A stretch of 62,699 nt of DNA from Derxia lacustris (GTDB lineage: Bacteria > Pseudomonadota > Gammaproteobacteria > Burkholderiales > Burkholderiaceae_E): assembly GCF_002105195.1 (NCBI RefSeq), contig NZ_MUHU01000029.1, positions 1 through 62,699 of the forward strand, read 5' to 3'. Positions 10,066 to 21,088 of the stretch are shown here, piece by piece (positions within the stretch are counted from its first letter, which is position 1; the number at the start of each line of letters is the position of its first letter). Under the pieces are notes generated by a model. It made no database searches and was not told the DNA's origin. It worked only from the letters and a program-made list of their open reading frames with translations. The translations under genes and the position numbers were made by a program.

Positions 10066-11817
10066 TCACTTGTGCAGGTTGATGCCGAAGCGCAGCGCAA
10101 TCGCCAGCCCGGTGCCCACGAGGGCGATGTTGATGAGCGAAAGCGCGGCCACCACATCCACCGCGCCGGTGGACCACAGCGAGACCAGCACCGAGCCGAT
10201 CACCTCGGTGCCCGGCGCCAGCAGATAGACGCCGGTCGAATACTCGCGCTCGAAGATCATGAAGATGAGCAGCCACGACGCGAGCAGCCCGTTGCGGATC
10301 AGCGGCAGCGTGATGTCGCGCAGCGTGCGGCCGGCGCTGGCGCCGGTGAGGCGCGCGGCTTCTTCCAGCTCGGGCGCCACTTGCAACAGCGCGCTCTGGA
10401 TCAGCCGCATGCCGTAGGCCAGCCACACCACCGTGTACGCAATCCAGATGCTGATGACCGTGCTGCGCAGCGGATTGAGAAAGGGCACGAACAGGAAGAC
10501 CCAGAAGATCGCCAAGCCAGCGAGCAGGCCCGGAATGGCGCGCGGCGTCATCACCAGATAGTCGACGATGCGCACCAGGCCGTCGTGCTTGCGGTGCGTG
10601 CTCAGGCCGATGGCGGCATAGCAGGCCACGGCAATCGCGCCGCCCACCGTGCCGATCAGGATGGAGTTGACGATGGCGCGCACCATCGTGCGGTCCTCGA
10701 ACACCTGGCGGAAGTTGTCGAGCGTGAGCACGTCGAGCAGGTTCACGCCCTCGCCCCAGCTGGTCACGAAGGCGCGCAGCGTCACGCCGGCCAGCGGGAT
10801 CAGCACCGTGAACAGCAGCCACAGACCCACGATGGCAAACGCCGCGAACTTCCACTTGCCCAGCATCAGCGGACGCTGGCGCGCGGCCTTGCCCTTGATG
10901 CTGGCGTAGCGGTTGGCGGTGCGCAGCAGCAGGCGTTGCAGCAGCACCAGCGGCAGCGTGACCGCGATGATGCAGACCGCCACCGCCGCCATCAGCTGGT
11001 AGCTGGGCGTGCCGAGCTTGCTGCTGAGCTTGTACAGATAGGTGGTCAGCACGAGATGGCCTTCGGGGTCGCCCAGCACCAGCGGCAGACCGAAGATCTC
11101 GAAGCCGAGGAAGAACATCAGCACGCCGGCATACAGCAGCGCCGGCGCGATCAGCGGCACGCTCACATGCAGCGCCACCTTGAACGGATTGGCACCGGCG
11201 ATGCGCGCCGCCTCTTCCACATCGCTGCCCAGATTGCGCAGCGCCGACGACGAGTACAGGTAGACGTGCGGCACATGCGTCAGCCCCGCGACCAGCGCAA
11301 TGCTGAACAGCGAGTAGATGTTCCACGGCACAAAGCCGAACAGCTTCTCGGCCCACACCGAGGCAAAGCCCACCGGCCCCATCGCCACCACATAGCCGAA
11401 GGCCAGCACCACCGGCGAGATGAACACCGGCACCAGCAGCAGCGGCTCCAGCAGGCGGCGGCCGGGCAGGTCGGTGCGCACCATCAGGAAGGCCAGCGCC
11501 GCGCCGAGCGGCAGCGAGATCGCCGCCATGCCGAGCGCGATCGCCACCGAGTTGCGGCCGGCGACCCAGAAGTCCTCATCCTCGAAGATGAAGCGGAAGG
11601 CGTCGAGCGTGGCCGAGCTGCCCTTCATGAAGAAGGCGCCCGACAGAAAGCTCTGGTACAGGATCAGCAGCAGCGGCGTGAGCACGCAGACGGCCAGCAC
11701 GCCCACGACCGCCACCCGCGCGGTCGGGAAGGGCAGGCGGGCCGGGCGCGTGCGCCTGCCGTGGCCATCGTCGCCGGCATGCTTGCCGTGCGGAAGGGCG
11801 GTCGCGGGCGTGCTCAT
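10066..11817 (-). CDS. ABC importer permease, two-domain (SfuB/FbpB-like)
   Basis: A 583-aa inner-membrane permease with two homologous six-helix halves. Each half has its own EAA loop that docks on the ATPase: EEAARIAGANPFKVAL in the first and EEAARLTGASAGRTLRDI in the second. This duplicated architecture is typical of Fe(III), 2-aminoethylphosphonate and related importers. The start at 11817 is preferred over the ATG at 11841 because it overlaps the binding-protein stop as ATGA. It is the middle gene of a binding protein-permease-ATPase operon. Confidence 0.9.
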   Translation of the reverse strand: MSTPATALPHGKHAGDDGHGRRTRPARLPFPTARVAVVGVLAVCVLTPLLLILYQSFLSGAFFMKGSSATLDAFRFIFEDEDFWVAGRNSVAIALGMAAISLPLGAALAFLMVRTDLPGRRLLEPLLLVPVFISPVVLAFGYVVAMGPVGFASVWAEKLFGFVPWNIYSLFSIALVAGLTHVPHVYLYSSSALRNLGSDVEEAARIAGANPFKVALHVSVPLIAPALLYAGVLMFFLGFEIFGLPLVLGDPEGHLVLTTYLYKLSSKLGTPSYQLMAAVAVCIIAVTLPLVLLQRLLLRTANRYASIKGKAARQRPLMLGKWKFAAFAIVGLWLLFTVLIPLAGVTLRAFVTSWGEGVNLLDVLTLDNFRQVFEDRTMVRAIVNSILIGTVGGAIAVACYAAIGLSTHRKHDGLVRIVDYLVMTPRAIPGLLAGLAIFWVFLFVPFLNPLRSTVISIWIAYTVVWLAYGMRLIQSALLQVAPELEEAARLTGASAGRTLRDITLPLIRNGLLASWLLIFMIFEREYSTGVYLLAPGTEVIGSVLVSLWSTGAVDVVAALSLINIALVGTGLAIALRFGINLHK

Positions 11818-12893
11818 TTCGGGCTCTTCACGGCGTTCCACTGCTTGAGGAATTCAAGCCGCTTTGCCTGGTCGAGATAGGTGAGCAGCCCGGGCCCGAT
11901 GACGATGGGCTTGAGCGCATTGCCGAGCTGGGCCTGCAGGCCGCTGATGGTGGTGTCGCCCTTCACGTCGGAGCGGATCGCGAACAGGTCGGCGTCGCTC
12001 GCGATCACGGTCTGGCCGCGCTGCGACAAGATGTATTCGAGAAACACCTTCGCCGCGGCCGGATGCTTGGCGCCCTTGGCGATGAACATCACCCGGCTCA
12101 TCACCAGCGTGTAGTCGGTCGGAAAGCTCACGCCGATGCTCGGGTCCTTGGCGGCGCGGGTCAGCGCGTAGGAGCCGAGCAGGTTGTAGCCGATCAGGTT
12201 CTCGCCCGAGGCGATGCGTTCCATCATCGTGCCGGTGCTCGACTGCACGCGCACGCCGGTCTGGCCCATCGCTTTCGCCAGCTCCCAGAAGCCGGCCGGA
12301 TTGGTCAGCGCGTCCTGGCTGTGGAAGCTGAAGCCGACGCCGCTCTTCTCGGGGTCGTAGGTGGTGACCTTGCCCTTGAACTTGTCGGCCTTGGCGGTGA
12401 GCAGTCTGGTGAAGTCGGCGTGGGTCTTGGGCACGTCGGCGGCATCGACCAGCCGCTTGTTGTAGACGAAGCCGACCGGCTCGTAGGTGGTGCCGAAGGC
12501 TTCGTTCTTCCAGATTGCCCAGTCGGGCAGCTTGCTGGCGTCGCTGAGCTTGTAGGCCAGCGCATAGCCGTCGTTGACCAGCTTGACCTGCAGGTCCATG
12601 GCCGACGACCACATCACGTCGGCCGAGGCGCCGGCGGCGCTTTCCGAGATGAAGCGGTTGTAGACCTCGGTCGAGTTCATGTCGTGGTACTCGACCTTGA
12701 TGGCCGGGTAGAGCGCCTCGAAGTCGCGCAGCAGCGGCGCGATCTGCTTCTGGTCGGTGGCGCTGTAGATCACGACCTGGCCCTCGACCTTGGCCTGGGC
12801 GATGTCGGCGGCGCTCTGGGCGCGCGCCGCGCCGCAGGTGCCGAGGGCGGCGAGCGCGAGCGCGATGGCCCGGCGCCTGATGACGATGTTCAT
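11814..12893 (-). CDS. ABC importer periplasmic substrate-binding protein
   Basis: A 359-aa type II periplasmic binding protein with a Sec signal (about residues 1-25, cleavage after ARA). It belongs to the same broad family as the Fe(III)-binding protein FbpA/AfuA. The adjacent tyrosine pair that binds iron in FbpA is not visible; the corresponding region reads IGYNLLGSYAL. So iron is not a safe substrate call, and a small organic anion is at least as likely given the porin upstream and tctDE/tcu genes nearby. The gene starts 18 bp downstream of the porin stop and overlaps the permease by 4 bp. Confidence 0.88.
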   Translation of the reverse strand: MNIVIRRRAIALALAALGTCGAARAQSAADIAQAKVEGQVVIYSATDQKQIAPLLRDFEALYPAIKVEYHDMNSTEVYNRFISESAAGASADVMWSSAMDLQVKLVNDGYALAYKLSDASKLPDWAIWKNEAFGTTYEPVGFVYNKRLVDAADVPKTHADFTRLLTAKADKFKGKVTTYDPEKSGVGFSFHSQDALTNPAGFWELAKAMGQTGVRVQSSTGTMMERIASGENLIGYNLLGSYALTRAAKDPSIGVSFPTDYTLVMSRVMFIAKGAKHPAAAKVFLEYILSQRGQTVIASDADLFAIRSDVKGDTTISGLQAQLGNALKPIVIGPGLLTYLDQAKRLEFLKQWNAVKSPK

Positions 12894-12911
12894 GCTGTCT
12901 CCTCGTGTTTT

Positions 12912-14000
12912 TCAGAAGCGGTGCTGCACGCCGACGCCGAAGCCGGACTGCTGGCTGCCGACAGGCGTCTGGTCGCGGAACACGCCGGTCGGCACGCGGC
13001 CGCTCGCGTCGTCCTTGCTGCTGCGCGCGCTGGCCGCCACCGCATAGAGCCAGGTGCGCTTCGACAGGTTGTAGGTGAGCTTGCCGGCGAGCATGGCCGG
13101 ATTGGAATCGGTATCGCGCTTGTTCTCGTAGTACACGCCGCCGTAGAGCGTGACCGCCTGCGTGAGCGGCGCGCTGGCGCCGAGCCAGTAGAGGTCGCCC
13201 CGGTTGTGCGGCGTGGCGGCGCTCGGCACGGCCGGCGCGCGGGTGGTGGCGCGCACGCCGGCGTAGAGCTTGGCCGGGCCGAAGTCGTAACTGCCCGAGC
13301 CGACGACGCTGCGGTTGCGGGTGGAGGCGGGCAGCGCCTCGGTGCCGCCGCTGCGGCCTTCGTCGAAGCTCAGTTGCGCCGATACCGCGCCCTTGTTGTA
13401 ACCGAGGCCGTAGCCGTAGGCGCTGTTCGAGCCGGTGGCGCCGGCGACCTCGCCAAAGCTGTAATGCGCGCCGAGCGTGAAGGCGTCGAACTTGCCGACG
13501 TACTTGACGGCGTTGCTCACGCGGCTGGTGTAGCCGGTGGCCGGCACGCTGGCGGTGGACGTGAGCCAGGAGTACTGCGGCGCATAGCCCATGAAGTCGT
13601 GCGGCAGCACGAAGTCGTACACGGTGGTCGAGTTGCGGCCGAGCATCACGGTGCCGAGGCCCTTGCGCTCCAGCCCCACGTAGGCGAGCCGGCCCCAGAT
13701 CGCCGAGCCGCTCGCGCCGGTATCGAGGTTGACCTCGCCTTCCAGGTTGAACACGGCGCGGTTGCCGTCGCCCAGATCCTCGCTGCCGCGAAAGCCGAGC
13801 CGCGAGGTGTTGAGGCCGCCGGAATTGACGCGCCACATGCCGTCGCCGCCGCTGTTGTTGCGGGTGCGGTACTCGATGCCGGCGTCCATGATCCCGTAGA
13901 TCGTCACCGAGGATGCGGCCGGCGCGGTCTGCGCGAACGCGGCTTGCGTCGCGCCCAGGCCGGCGACCAGGGCGCATGCGCCCATCGCTTGAAGCTTCAT
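12912..14000 (-). CDS. Gram-negative trimeric porin (Burkholderiales type)
   Basis: A 362-aa outer-membrane beta-barrel porin. Signal peptide of about 23 residues (ending AAFA), then the hallmark first strand VTIYGIMDAGIEY, the conserved SRLGFRGSEDLGDG block and a terminal GVQHRF ending in Phe for BAM recognition. Length and pattern match the 16-strand Burkholderiales/Neisseria porin family. The ATG at 14000 is preceded by GGGGGAGACGAA. It is the promoter-proximal gene of the run continuing into the ABC importer, 18 bp away, so it probably supplies the outer-membrane route for the same substrate. Divergent from the ModA-like gene. Confidence 0.92.
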   Translation of the reverse strand: MKLQAMGACALVAGLGATQAAFAQTAPAASSVTIYGIMDAGIEYRTRNNSGGDGMWRVNSGGLNTSRLGFRGSEDLGDGNRAVFNLEGEVNLDTGASGSAIWGRLAYVGLERKGLGTVMLGRNSTTVYDFVLPHDFMGYAPQYSWLTSTASVPATGYTSRVSNAVKYVGKFDAFTLGAHYSFGEVAGATGSNSAYGYGLGYNKGAVSAQLSFDEGRSGGTEALPASTRNRSVVGSGSYDFGPAKLYAGVRATTRAPAVPSAATPHNRGDLYWLGASAPLTQAVTLYGGVYYENKRDTDSNPAMLAGKLTYNLSKRTWLYAVAASARSSKDDASGRVPTGVFRDQTPVGSQQSGFGVGVQHRF

Positions 14001-14367
14001 TTCGTCTCCCCCTTTGCGGGTCTTGTCGTTGTCGTCGCGTGCTGCGGCGAGGTGCAAGTTAGGGACGGAGGCTGTCGAAATTCTGGCGATGGCCGGCAGG
14101 TTGCGGCGGCCAAGGGGCGTTCCCCTGGGGAGACGGCGCGGCGCTCAGGGAAAGTCCCGTGTCGCGGCGGCCTTGCACAGGCTTGCACGGCGCTGCGTCG
14201 GCCTCGCGCTCCGGCGGGCAGGCGCCGCGCGCGAGGGCGCGTTCCTAGGGCGCAAAGCTGGCAATCCGCTGGCGATCGGGGCTGGGGAATGTCCCCGCGC
14301 TGCGCGGCTTGTCGCGGGCGGCGCGGCGCTCTTAACGTCGCGCCATTTCACGACCAAGGGAGAAGCC
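14001..14367. promoter_or_regulatory. Divergent intergenic region, porin / ModA-like gene
   Basis: A 367-bp region that must carry promoters for both the porin-ABC run (leftward) and the binding-protein gene (rightward). It contains a small hairpin AGGGG-CGTT-CCCCT near 14116. No convincing sigma-70 or sigma-54 hexamer pair could be fixed by eye in this GC-rich stretch, and no small ORF stands out. Confidence 0.4.
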
Positions 14368-15174
14368 ATGTCCGGCTTGTCATTCCGTCCCGATCCGATG
14401 GGCCGGTTGCGCCGCGTCGGCGCGGCCATCGCGGCGAGCGCCTTGCTCGCGGGTCCGGCGCTCGCGACCGAGATCGATGTCATGACCTCGGGTGCCTTCA
14501 CCGCCGCCTACCGGGAGCTGGTGCCGGCCTTCGAGCACGACACCGGGCACACGATCAGATCGGCATTCGGTGCGTCGCAGGGCGGGGCGGCCGATTCGAT
14601 CCCGAGCCGGCTCGATCGCGGCGAGCCGGCCGACGTGGTGATCCTGGCGCGCCCGGCGCTCGACGCCCTGGTGAAGGCGGGCAAGGTGGTGCCGGGCAGC
14701 GAGGTCGATCTCGTGCGCTCGTCGATCGGCATGGTGGTGCGCGCCGGTGCGCCCCGGCCCGACATCGCGACGGTCGAGGCGCTGAAGCAGACGCTGCTCG
14801 CGGCGAAGTCGGTTGCCTACTCGGCCAGCGCGAGCGGCACCTATCTCTCGACCGAACTGTTCCCGAAGCTCGGCGTGGCCGAGGCGATCGCGCCGAAGCT
14901 CCAGCGCATCGAGAGCGCGCGCGTCGCGGCGGTGGTGGCGCGCGGCGATGCGGAGATCGGCTTCCAGCAGGTGAGCGAGCTGCTGCCGGTGCCGGGCGTG
15001 GACTTCGTGGGCGTGCTGCCCGAGGGCGCCCAGCGCGCGACCTTCTTCTCGGCCGGCATCACCACGACGGCGCGCGCGCCCGAGGCGGCGCGGGCGCTGA
15101 TCCGCTACTTCGGCTCGCCGGCCGCCGCGCCGGTCATCGAGCGCACCGGGCTGGAGGCCTTGCCGGCGCGCTGA
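14368..15174 (+). CDS. ModA-like periplasmic substrate-binding protein
   Basis: A 268-aa type II periplasmic binding protein with a Sec signal (cleavage after ALA, about residue 36). TEIDVMTSGAFTAAYRELVP begins the mature protein, as in ModA-type proteins, followed by LDRGEPADVVILARP and SASGTYLS. The start at 14368 has AAGGGAGAAG just upstream; the frame stays open further upstream but without a sensible signal peptide. No permease or ATPase gene accompanies it, so it is an orphan by position. It converges with tcuC 10 bp later. True ModA function (molybdate) is uncertain. Confidence 0.82.
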   Translation: MSGLSFRPDPMGRLRRVGAAIAASALLAGPALATEIDVMTSGAFTAAYRELVPAFEHDTGHTIRSAFGASQGGAADSIPSRLDRGEPADVVILARPALDALVKAGKVVPGSEVDLVRSSIGMVVRAGAPRPDIATVEALKQTLLAAKSVAYSASASGTYLSTELFPKLGVAEAIAPKLQRIESARVAAVVARGDAEIGFQQVSELLPVPGVDFVGVLPEGAQRATFFSAGITTTARAPEAARALIRYFGSPAAAPVIERTGLEALPAR

Positions 15175-15184
15175 AGCGAGGCGC

Positions 15185-16504
15185 TCAGGCGCCGTTGCGC
15201 ACCGGATCGGCGCCGATGACCGGCGCCGAGCGGCGGTACAGGAACAGCGCCGCGCTCAGGCCGCACAGCGCCGCGACGCTGAGCCAGGCGCCCGGCGCGG
15301 CCTTGTCGCCCGTGGTCTCGATGAGCCAGGTCGAGATGGCCGGCGTGAAGCCGCCGAACACGGCGGTGGCCAGGCTGAATGCGAGCGAGAAGCCCACCAC
15401 GCGCACCTGGGCCGGCATCACCTCGGTGAGCGCTGCGACCATCGCGCCGTTGTACAGGCCGAAGTAGCTCGACAGCAGCAGCAGCACCGCGAGCAGCCGG
15501 TCGAAGCTCGGTGCCTGCGCGAGCCAGTGCAGCGCCGGATAGGCGGTGAGCATCGCGACGAAGGCCACGCCCACCAGCAGCGGCTTGCGGCCGAAGCGGT
15601 CGGACAGCGTGCCGCCGACCGGCAGCCAGACGAAGTTCGACAGGCCGACGAACACCGTCACCAGCAGGCTCTCGGCGGTGCTCAGATGCAGCACGGTCTT
15701 GCCGAAGGTGGGCGTGTAGACGGTGATGAGATAGAAGGTCGAGGTCGTCATCGAGCTGAGCAGCATGCCGGCGATGACGAGGCGCCAGTTGGCGCGCATG
15801 GTGCGGAACACCTCGGCCGTGGTCGGGTGATGGCGCTGGGCCTGGAAGGCGGCGGTCTCGGTCAGGCTGCGGCGCAGGAAGAAGATGAAGGGCACGATCA
15901 TGCAGCCGACGAAGAAGGGCACGCGCCAGCCCCAGGCCGCGACCTCGGCCGCGTCGAGCGACTGGTTGAGGCCGTAGCCGAGCAGCGCCGCGAGCACCAC
16001 CGCCACCTGCTGGCTGCCCGACTGCCACGAGGTGTAGAAGCCCTTGCGGCCCGGCGTCGCGATCTCCGACAGGTATACCGACACGCCGCCCAGCTCGGCG
16101 CCCGCCGAGAAGCCCTGGAGCAGCCGGCCGATCAGCACGAGCGCCGGCGCGAGCAGGCCGATGCTGTCGTAGCCGGGCACGAAGGCGATCAGCAGCGTGC
16201 CGCTGGCCATGATCGCCAGCGTCACGATCAGCCCCTTGCGGCGGCCGACCTCGTCGATATAGGCGCCGAGCACGATGGCGCCGAGCGGGCGCATCAGGAA
16301 GCCGGCGCCGAACACTGCAAAGGTTTGCATCAGCGAGGCGAATTCGCTCGCGGCCGGGAAGAACACGCGCGCGATGTGGGTCGCGTAGAAGCCGAACAGG
16401 AAGAAGTCGAACTGTTCGAGAAAGTTGCCGCTGGTCACGCGCAGCACGGCGCCGAGGCGCGAGGCGCGGCGCCCGCCGTCGGCGGCGGTCGAAGGGGTGG
16501 TCAT
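15185..16504 (-). CDS. tcuC: Tricarballylate/citrate-proton symporter (MHS family)
   Basis: A 439-aa, 12-helix MFS transporter of the metabolite-H+ symporter branch. [20 protein letters not shown] at the first helix, [12 protein letters not shown] in the 2-3 loop, [15 protein letters not shown] in helix 4 and DRFGRKP in the 8-9 loop fit the citrate/tricarballylate symporters CitA/TcuC. It is placed after tcuB and tcuA, as in the Salmonella tcuABC operon, which lets the cell import tricarballylate for oxidation to cis-aconitate. A 174-bp gap separates it from tcuB, so a separate promoter is possible. Confidence 0.88.
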   Translation of the reverse strand: MTTPSTAADGGRRASRLGAVLRVTSGNFLEQFDFFLFGFYATHIARVFFPAASEFASLMQTFAVFGAGFLMRPLGAIVLGAYIDEVGRRKGLIVTLAIMASGTLLIAFVPGYDSIGLLAPALVLIGRLLQGFSAGAELGGVSVYLSEIATPGRKGFYTSWQSGSQQVAVVLAALLGYGLNQSLDAAEVAAWGWRVPFFVGCMIVPFIFFLRRSLTETAAFQAQRHHPTTAEVFRTMRANWRLVIAGMLLSSMTTSTFYLITVYTPTFGKTVLHLSTAESLLVTVFVGLSNFVWLPVGGTLSDRFGRKPLLVGVAFVAMLTAYPALHWLAQAPSFDRLLAVLLLLSSYFGLYNGAMVAALTEVMPAQVRVVGFSLAFSLATAVFGGFTPAISTWLIETTGDKAAPGAWLSVAALCGLSAALFLYRRSAPVIGADPVRNGA

Positions 16505-16678
16505 GGATGTCTCCTCGATGGGATGGTGGTCGGGCGACGCACCGCCGGAAAGGGCGGTGGAGGCTGTCGTTGTGGAGCGCCGCCGACCTGGCGCGGCGCA
16601 TGGTCGAAGTCCTGCCTGTCGAATCGCTGGCAGGGGATCGCCGGTCGTGCCGGACGCAACGCGCCCGGCCGCGAGGCT
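16505..16678. other. Gap between tcuB and tcuC
   Basis: A 174-bp co-directional gap inside the tcu operon. The tcuC ATG at 16504 is preceded by GAGGAGACATCC on the coding strand. No terminator or ORF is evident. Confidence 0.35.
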
Positions 16679-17896
16679 TCAGTCGGCGCCGAGGCGCAGC
16701 CGGTCGGGCTGGCGCTTCTCGATCGCATGCTTGAGCAGGGCGGCGCAGCGGAACACGCCGTGCGCGAACTTGCCGTAGGGCAGGGTGAGGAAGAGCGCCA
16801 TCACCACGCCCAGATGCAGCGCGAGCAGCAGCGCCATCGCCGGGCCGTCGCGGCCCGCGAGCAGGCCGAGGCCGGTGGCGCTGGTGAGCAGCAGCAGTGC
16901 GATGAAGCCGCGATCCATCGGCCGTTGCGCCGGGTCGCCGCGCTGCGGATCGCGCCTGAGGTTGAGCCACAGCAGGCCGGCCGGGCCGACCAGCAGGCCG
17001 ACGCCGCCCGCCGTGCCGAGCAGCACCGGCAGGCTGGTGAGCGCATAGGGCGCGTGCAGGTCGAGCAGGTAGTGGTAGAGCGTCGCGACGCCGGTCGCCG
17101 CGAAGCAGGCCATGAAGCCGCCCGCCGTCAGGTGGTGGAAGCGCCGCCGCGCGAGGCTGAAGGCGTCGTCGGCCTCGTTGCAGCCGTCGCCGTGGCCGCC
17201 GCCGAGATAGCGCAGCGTGATCGCGGCGCTCGCCGCCTCGGCGCCGGCCGCCGCGCTGATGCCGCCCGGCGCCAGCTCGCGCCAGAAGCGCCGCACGCCC
17301 ATGCCGAGTGCCAGCACCGCCCAGCCGAACACCGCGCCGAACAGCGCCGCGAGCAGGTTGTGCGGAAACACCGCGTAGAAATTGCCCGCGAGCGGCGCAT
17401 GCACGAGTCCGCCGGTGGCGGCGAGCGCGAGCGCCAGGAACAGCGCCAGCCCGACCGACAGCGCCAGCGACAGCACGAGTCCGTTGGCGCGGTAGGCCGC
17501 GCCGAGCGGCGCCGGCCAGGCGAACTGCGCATAGCTGTCGAGCCGCACCTGCGCCATCGCGCGCGGCACGTTCACCGCGAACTCGTGCGGCGGCGCGTAC
17601 TGGCAAGCGTGATAGCAGGCGCCGCAGTTGTGGCAGAGGTTGGCGAGATAGGCCACGTCGGCGGCGCCGAATTCGAGCCGCCGCGTCATCGCCGGGAACA
17701 CGGCGCAGAAGCCTTCGCAATAGCGGCAGGCATTGCAGATCTGCATCTGCCGCGCGACCTCGGCGGTGTTGCTGTCGAGGGCGCGGATCGGGATCACGCG
17801 CGCGGCGGGGGCGGTCGCTGCGCCATTCGCTGACTTGGCGGAAGCGGCGCCGGCGGCGCGCGGCGCGGCGGCAGTCAGGGCATCAGGCGAACGCAT
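16679..17896 (-). CDS. tcuB: Tricarballylate utilisation iron-sulfur membrane protein
   Basis: A 405-aa electron-transfer protein that reoxidises the flavin of TcuA and passes electrons to the quinone pool. After an Ala-rich N-terminus come two 4Fe-4S motifs: Cys54-x2-Cys57-x2-Cys60-x3-Cys64 ([11 protein letters not shown]) and Cys88-x2-Cys91-x2-Cys94-x3-Cys98 ([11 protein letters not shown]), followed by [11 protein letters not shown] as in CitB/TcuB. The remainder has about six membrane helices. The start at 17896 overlaps the tcuA end by 14 bp; the open frame above it is a proline-rich shadow. Adjacent to tcuA and tcuC. Confidence 0.9.
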   Translation of the reverse strand: MRSPDALTAAAPRAAGAASAKSANGAATAPAARVIPIRALDSNTAEVARQMQICNACRYCEGFCAVFPAMTRRLEFGAADVAYLANLCHNCGACYHACQYAPPHEFAVNVPRAMAQVRLDSYAQFAWPAPLGAAYRANGLVLSLALSVGLALFLALALAATGGLVHAPLAGNFYAVFPHNLLAALFGAVFGWAVLALGMGVRRFWRELAPGGISAAAGAEAASAAITLRYLGGGHGDGCNEADDAFSLARRRFHHLTAGGFMACFAATGVATLYHYLLDLHAPYALTSLPVLLGTAGGVGLLVGPAGLLWLNLRRDPQRGDPAQRPMDRGFIALLLLTSATGLGLLAGRDGPAMALLLALHLGVVMALFLTLPYGKFAHGVFRCAALLKHAIEKRQPDRLRLGAD

Positions 17897-19316
17897 GGCG
17901 GGCCTCCTTCGCGGTGTGGGTGCGCGCGGTGGCGAGGCGGCTCGCGGCGGCGGCACCGGCGCCGGCGATGCGGCCGAAGGCCGTGCCGATCGACATGCCG
18001 ACGCCGGCCGTGTAGCCCTGGCCCAGCACGTTGCCGGCCATCATTTCGCCGGCGACGAACAGGTTGTCGCTCGGCTGGTCGGCGAAGCGCACGGCGGCGG
18101 TCGCGTCGGTGCGCAGGCCGAGGTAGGTGAAGGTGATGCCCGGCCGCAGCGCGTAGCCGTAGAACGGCGGGGTGTCGATCGGCAGCGCCCAGTGCGTCTT
18201 GGGCGGCGCGATGCCGTCGGTATGGCAGTCGTCGAGCGTCGTGTGGTCGAAGCGGCCGACGCGGCAGGCGGCGTTGTAGGCCGCGAGCGTCTCGACGAAG
18301 GGGCCGACCGGCAGGCCGAGCTGGCGCGCGAGGTCGTCGAGCGTGTCGGCGCGCGTGCCCGGAAACACCGGCGGCATAAAGCGGCCGACCGCCTTCGCGT
18401 CGATGATCGACCAGGCGATCTGCCCCGGCTGGCGCGCGACCAGCCGGCCCCAGATCGCATAGCGCTTGGGCCAGAAATCCTCGCCCTCGTCATGGAAGCG
18501 GCGCGCCTCGCGGTTCACCACCACGCCGAGCGACACGCAGTCGATGCGGGTGCAGATGCCGCCGTCGTAGAGCGGCGCGCGCGCGTCGATCGCCACGCAA
18601 TGCGATTGCGACGGGTCGCCGATGCTGTCGGCGCCGGCGTCGATGAGCTGGCGCAGCAGCACGCCCTGGTTGAAGCGCGTGCCGCGGATGAGGAAGTTGT
18701 CGGCCGGCCATTCGCCGCGCTCGTCGCGACCCCAGGCCTCGCGCAGCCACTCGCGGTTGGACTCGAAGCCGCCGGCCGCGACCACGCAGCTGCGGGCCTC
18801 GAAGCGCTCGCCGTTGCGGCCGATGGCGGCGACGAAGCGGCCGTCGCGCAGCTCGATGCGCTCGACGGGCGTCTCGTAGCGCACCTGCACGCCGAGCTTT
18901 TCGGCGCTGCGGTAGTAGGCGTTGACGAGCGCCTTGCCGCCGCCCATGAAGAAGGCGTTGGTGCGCGCCACATGCAGCGCGCCCGACAGCGGCGGCTGGA
19001 AGCGCACGCCGTGCTTCACCATCCACGGCCGGCAGGTGGACGAGGCGCGGATCACGAGGCGCGCGAGCTGTTCGTCGGTGCGCCCGCCCGTCACCTTGAG
19101 CAGGTCCTGCCAGTACTCCTCTTCCGGGTAGGCATCGACCAGCACGTCCTGCGGCGCGTCGTGCATGCAGCGCAGGTTGCGCGTGTGCGCCGAATTGCCG
19201 CCGCGCAGCTCGCGCGGCGCCGATTCGAGCATCAGCACGCTCGCGCCGGCTTCGCGCGCGGTGAGCGCGGCGCACAGGGCGGCGTTGCCGCCGCCGATCA
19301 CCAAAACATCCAGCAT
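17883..19316 (-). CDS. tcuA: FAD-dependent tricarballylate dehydrogenase
   Basis: A 477-aa flavoprotein of the fumarate reductase/succinate dehydrogenase flavoprotein family that oxidises tricarballylate to cis-aconitate. The N-terminal dinucleotide fold [15 protein letters not shown] binds FAD, then [15 protein letters not shown]; the C-terminal [18 protein letters not shown] is the FAD-binding closing motif. Length equals that of characterised TcuA (about 470 aa). The ATG at 19316 follows GGAGGAGAACCGG, a strong ribosome binding site. First structural gene of the operon, 75 bp downstream of the LysR gene. Confidence 0.92.
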   Translation of the reverse strand: MLDVLVIGGGNAALCAALTAREAGASVLMLESAPRELRGGNSAHTRNLRCMHDAPQDVLVDAYPEEEYWQDLLKVTGGRTDEQLARLVIRASSTCRPWMVKHGVRFQPPLSGALHVARTNAFFMGGGKALVNAYYRSAEKLGVQVRYETPVERIELRDGRFVAAIGRNGERFEARSCVVAAGGFESNREWLREAWGRDERGEWPADNFLIRGTRFNQGVLLRQLIDAGADSIGDPSQSHCVAIDARAPLYDGGICTRIDCVSLGVVVNREARRFHDEGEDFWPKRYAIWGRLVARQPGQIAWSIIDAKAVGRFMPPVFPGTRADTLDDLARQLGLPVGPFVETLAAYNAACRVGRFDHTTLDDCHTDGIAPPKTHWALPIDTPPFYGYALRPGITFTYLGLRTDATAAVRFADQPSDNLFVAGEMMAGNVLGQGYTAGVGMSIGTAFGRIAGAGAAAASRLATARTHTAKEARHAFA

Positions 19317-19391
19317 CCGGTTCTCCTCCAGGGTGGCCGGAATCTAGGAAGCGGTGATGGACGGCGCCAGACGCGGTCCGGCAAGGGGGCT

Positions 19392-20318
19392 TCAGCTTTC
19401 GTGAAGGGTGGCGCCGGGCCAGTCGCCGGCGCGCACCAGCTCGCGCACCACGTCGGCGAGCACGACGCGCGCCGCGAGCGCCGCCGGCGAGAGCTCGTCG
19501 TCGGACAGGCTGGCGAGCAGGTTGCGGCGCAGCAGCCCCGCGTCCGCGATCTCGGAGGCGACGATGCAGTCGCGCGGCAGCCGCACGCTGGCGGCGCCGG
19601 GCTGGATCGTCGCGCCGAGGCCGGCGCGCACCGCGTCCATGAGCACGGCGAGGCCGTCGATCTCGAAGGTCACGTCGGGCGTGAAGCCGGCGCGCGCGAA
19701 GCCGGCGTTGATGATCGAGCGCAGCCCGTGCTGGCCGGTCGGCATGATGAGCGGCACGCCGGCCAGCCTGCCGAGCGTGACCTGCGGTTCGCGCGGCAGG
19801 CCGGGCAGCTCGCGCGCGCCGAGCAGGAACAGCCGTTCGGTGAGCAGCGGCTGCACGCTCCAGCGCTGGGTGCCATCGGTGGCGAACAGCACGGCCAGAT
19901 CGAGCTGGCGCGTCGCGAGCATCGACGCGAGATTGCCCGACAGACTCTCGACCAGCCGCAGCCGCACATCGGGATGGCGCTCGCGCATCGCCCGCAGCAG
20001 CGGCAGCGCCAGCACCGCCGACGTGGACGGCGCGAGCCCGACGCTGGCATGGCCCGACAGCCGCGCCAGCTGGGCCGCGCGCGCGGCATCGTCGGCATGG
20101 CGCAGGGCGAGCTGGGCCTGATGCAGGAAGGCGAGACCGGCCTCGGTCGGCCGGGTGCCGGTCGAGCTGCGTTGCAGAAGACGCACGGCAAGTTCACCTT
20201 CGAGCCGGCTGATCTGCTGGCTCAGCGCCGACACCACCACGCCAAGATCGTCGGCGGCGCGACCCATGCTCCCGAGGGCGACGACGCGGACGAAATAGCG
20301 CAGCTGACGGAGTTCCAT
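19392..20318 (-). CDS. tcuR: LysR-family regulator, probable TcuR
   Basis: A 308-aa LysR-type transcription factor. The N-terminal winged helix (about 1-60, MELRQLRYFVRVVALGSMGR) is followed by the linker helix and a periplasmic-binding-like effector domain (about 90-300). It is upstream of tcuABC in the same direction, so it is the likely regulator responding to tricarballylate, as TcuR does in Salmonella; that role is inferred from position. Divergent from tctD across 104 bp, which could hold a shared control region. Confidence 0.82.
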   Translation of the reverse strand: MELRQLRYFVRVVALGSMGRAADDLGVVVSALSQQISRLEGELAVRLLQRSSTGTRPTEAGLAFLHQAQLALRHADDAARAAQLARLSGHASVGLAPSTSAVLALPLLRAMRERHPDVRLRLVESLSGNLASMLATRQLDLAVLFATDGTQRWSVQPLLTERLFLLGARELPGLPREPQVTLGRLAGVPLIMPTGQHGLRSIINAGFARAGFTPDVTFEIDGLAVLMDAVRAGLGATIQPGAASVRLPRDCIVASEIADAGLLRRNLLASLSDDELSPAALAARVVLADVVRELVRAGDWPGATLHES

Positions 20319-20422
20319 GAATGTCGGGGAGGGCTTGCGGTTGGCGCCGGCGGACTGACCGGGCGGCGCTGCATCGTGTTGAAATCGCGGCCCGCCCGTC
20401 TGTCGCCGAGAAAGACCGAACC
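20319..20422. promoter_or_regulatory. Divergent tcuR / tctD promoter region
   Basis: A 104-bp gap between two regulators transcribed outward. Both starts and any LysR T-N11-A box must lie here. I could not fix a specific operator by eye. Confidence 0.35.

Positions 20423-21084
<662 letters not shown>

Positions 21085-21088
<4 letters not shown>

Noticed and set aside
14001..14367. Sigma-54 promoter (TGGC...GGC spacing near 14271)
   Set aside because: Only the GG-N10-GC skeleton fits; the -12 element does not, and GC-rich DNA gives this by chance.
12063..15467. Plus-strand frame of 1134 codons across the binding-protein and porin genes
   Set aside because: No domain motif, and antisense to genes with signal peptides and porin hallmarks.
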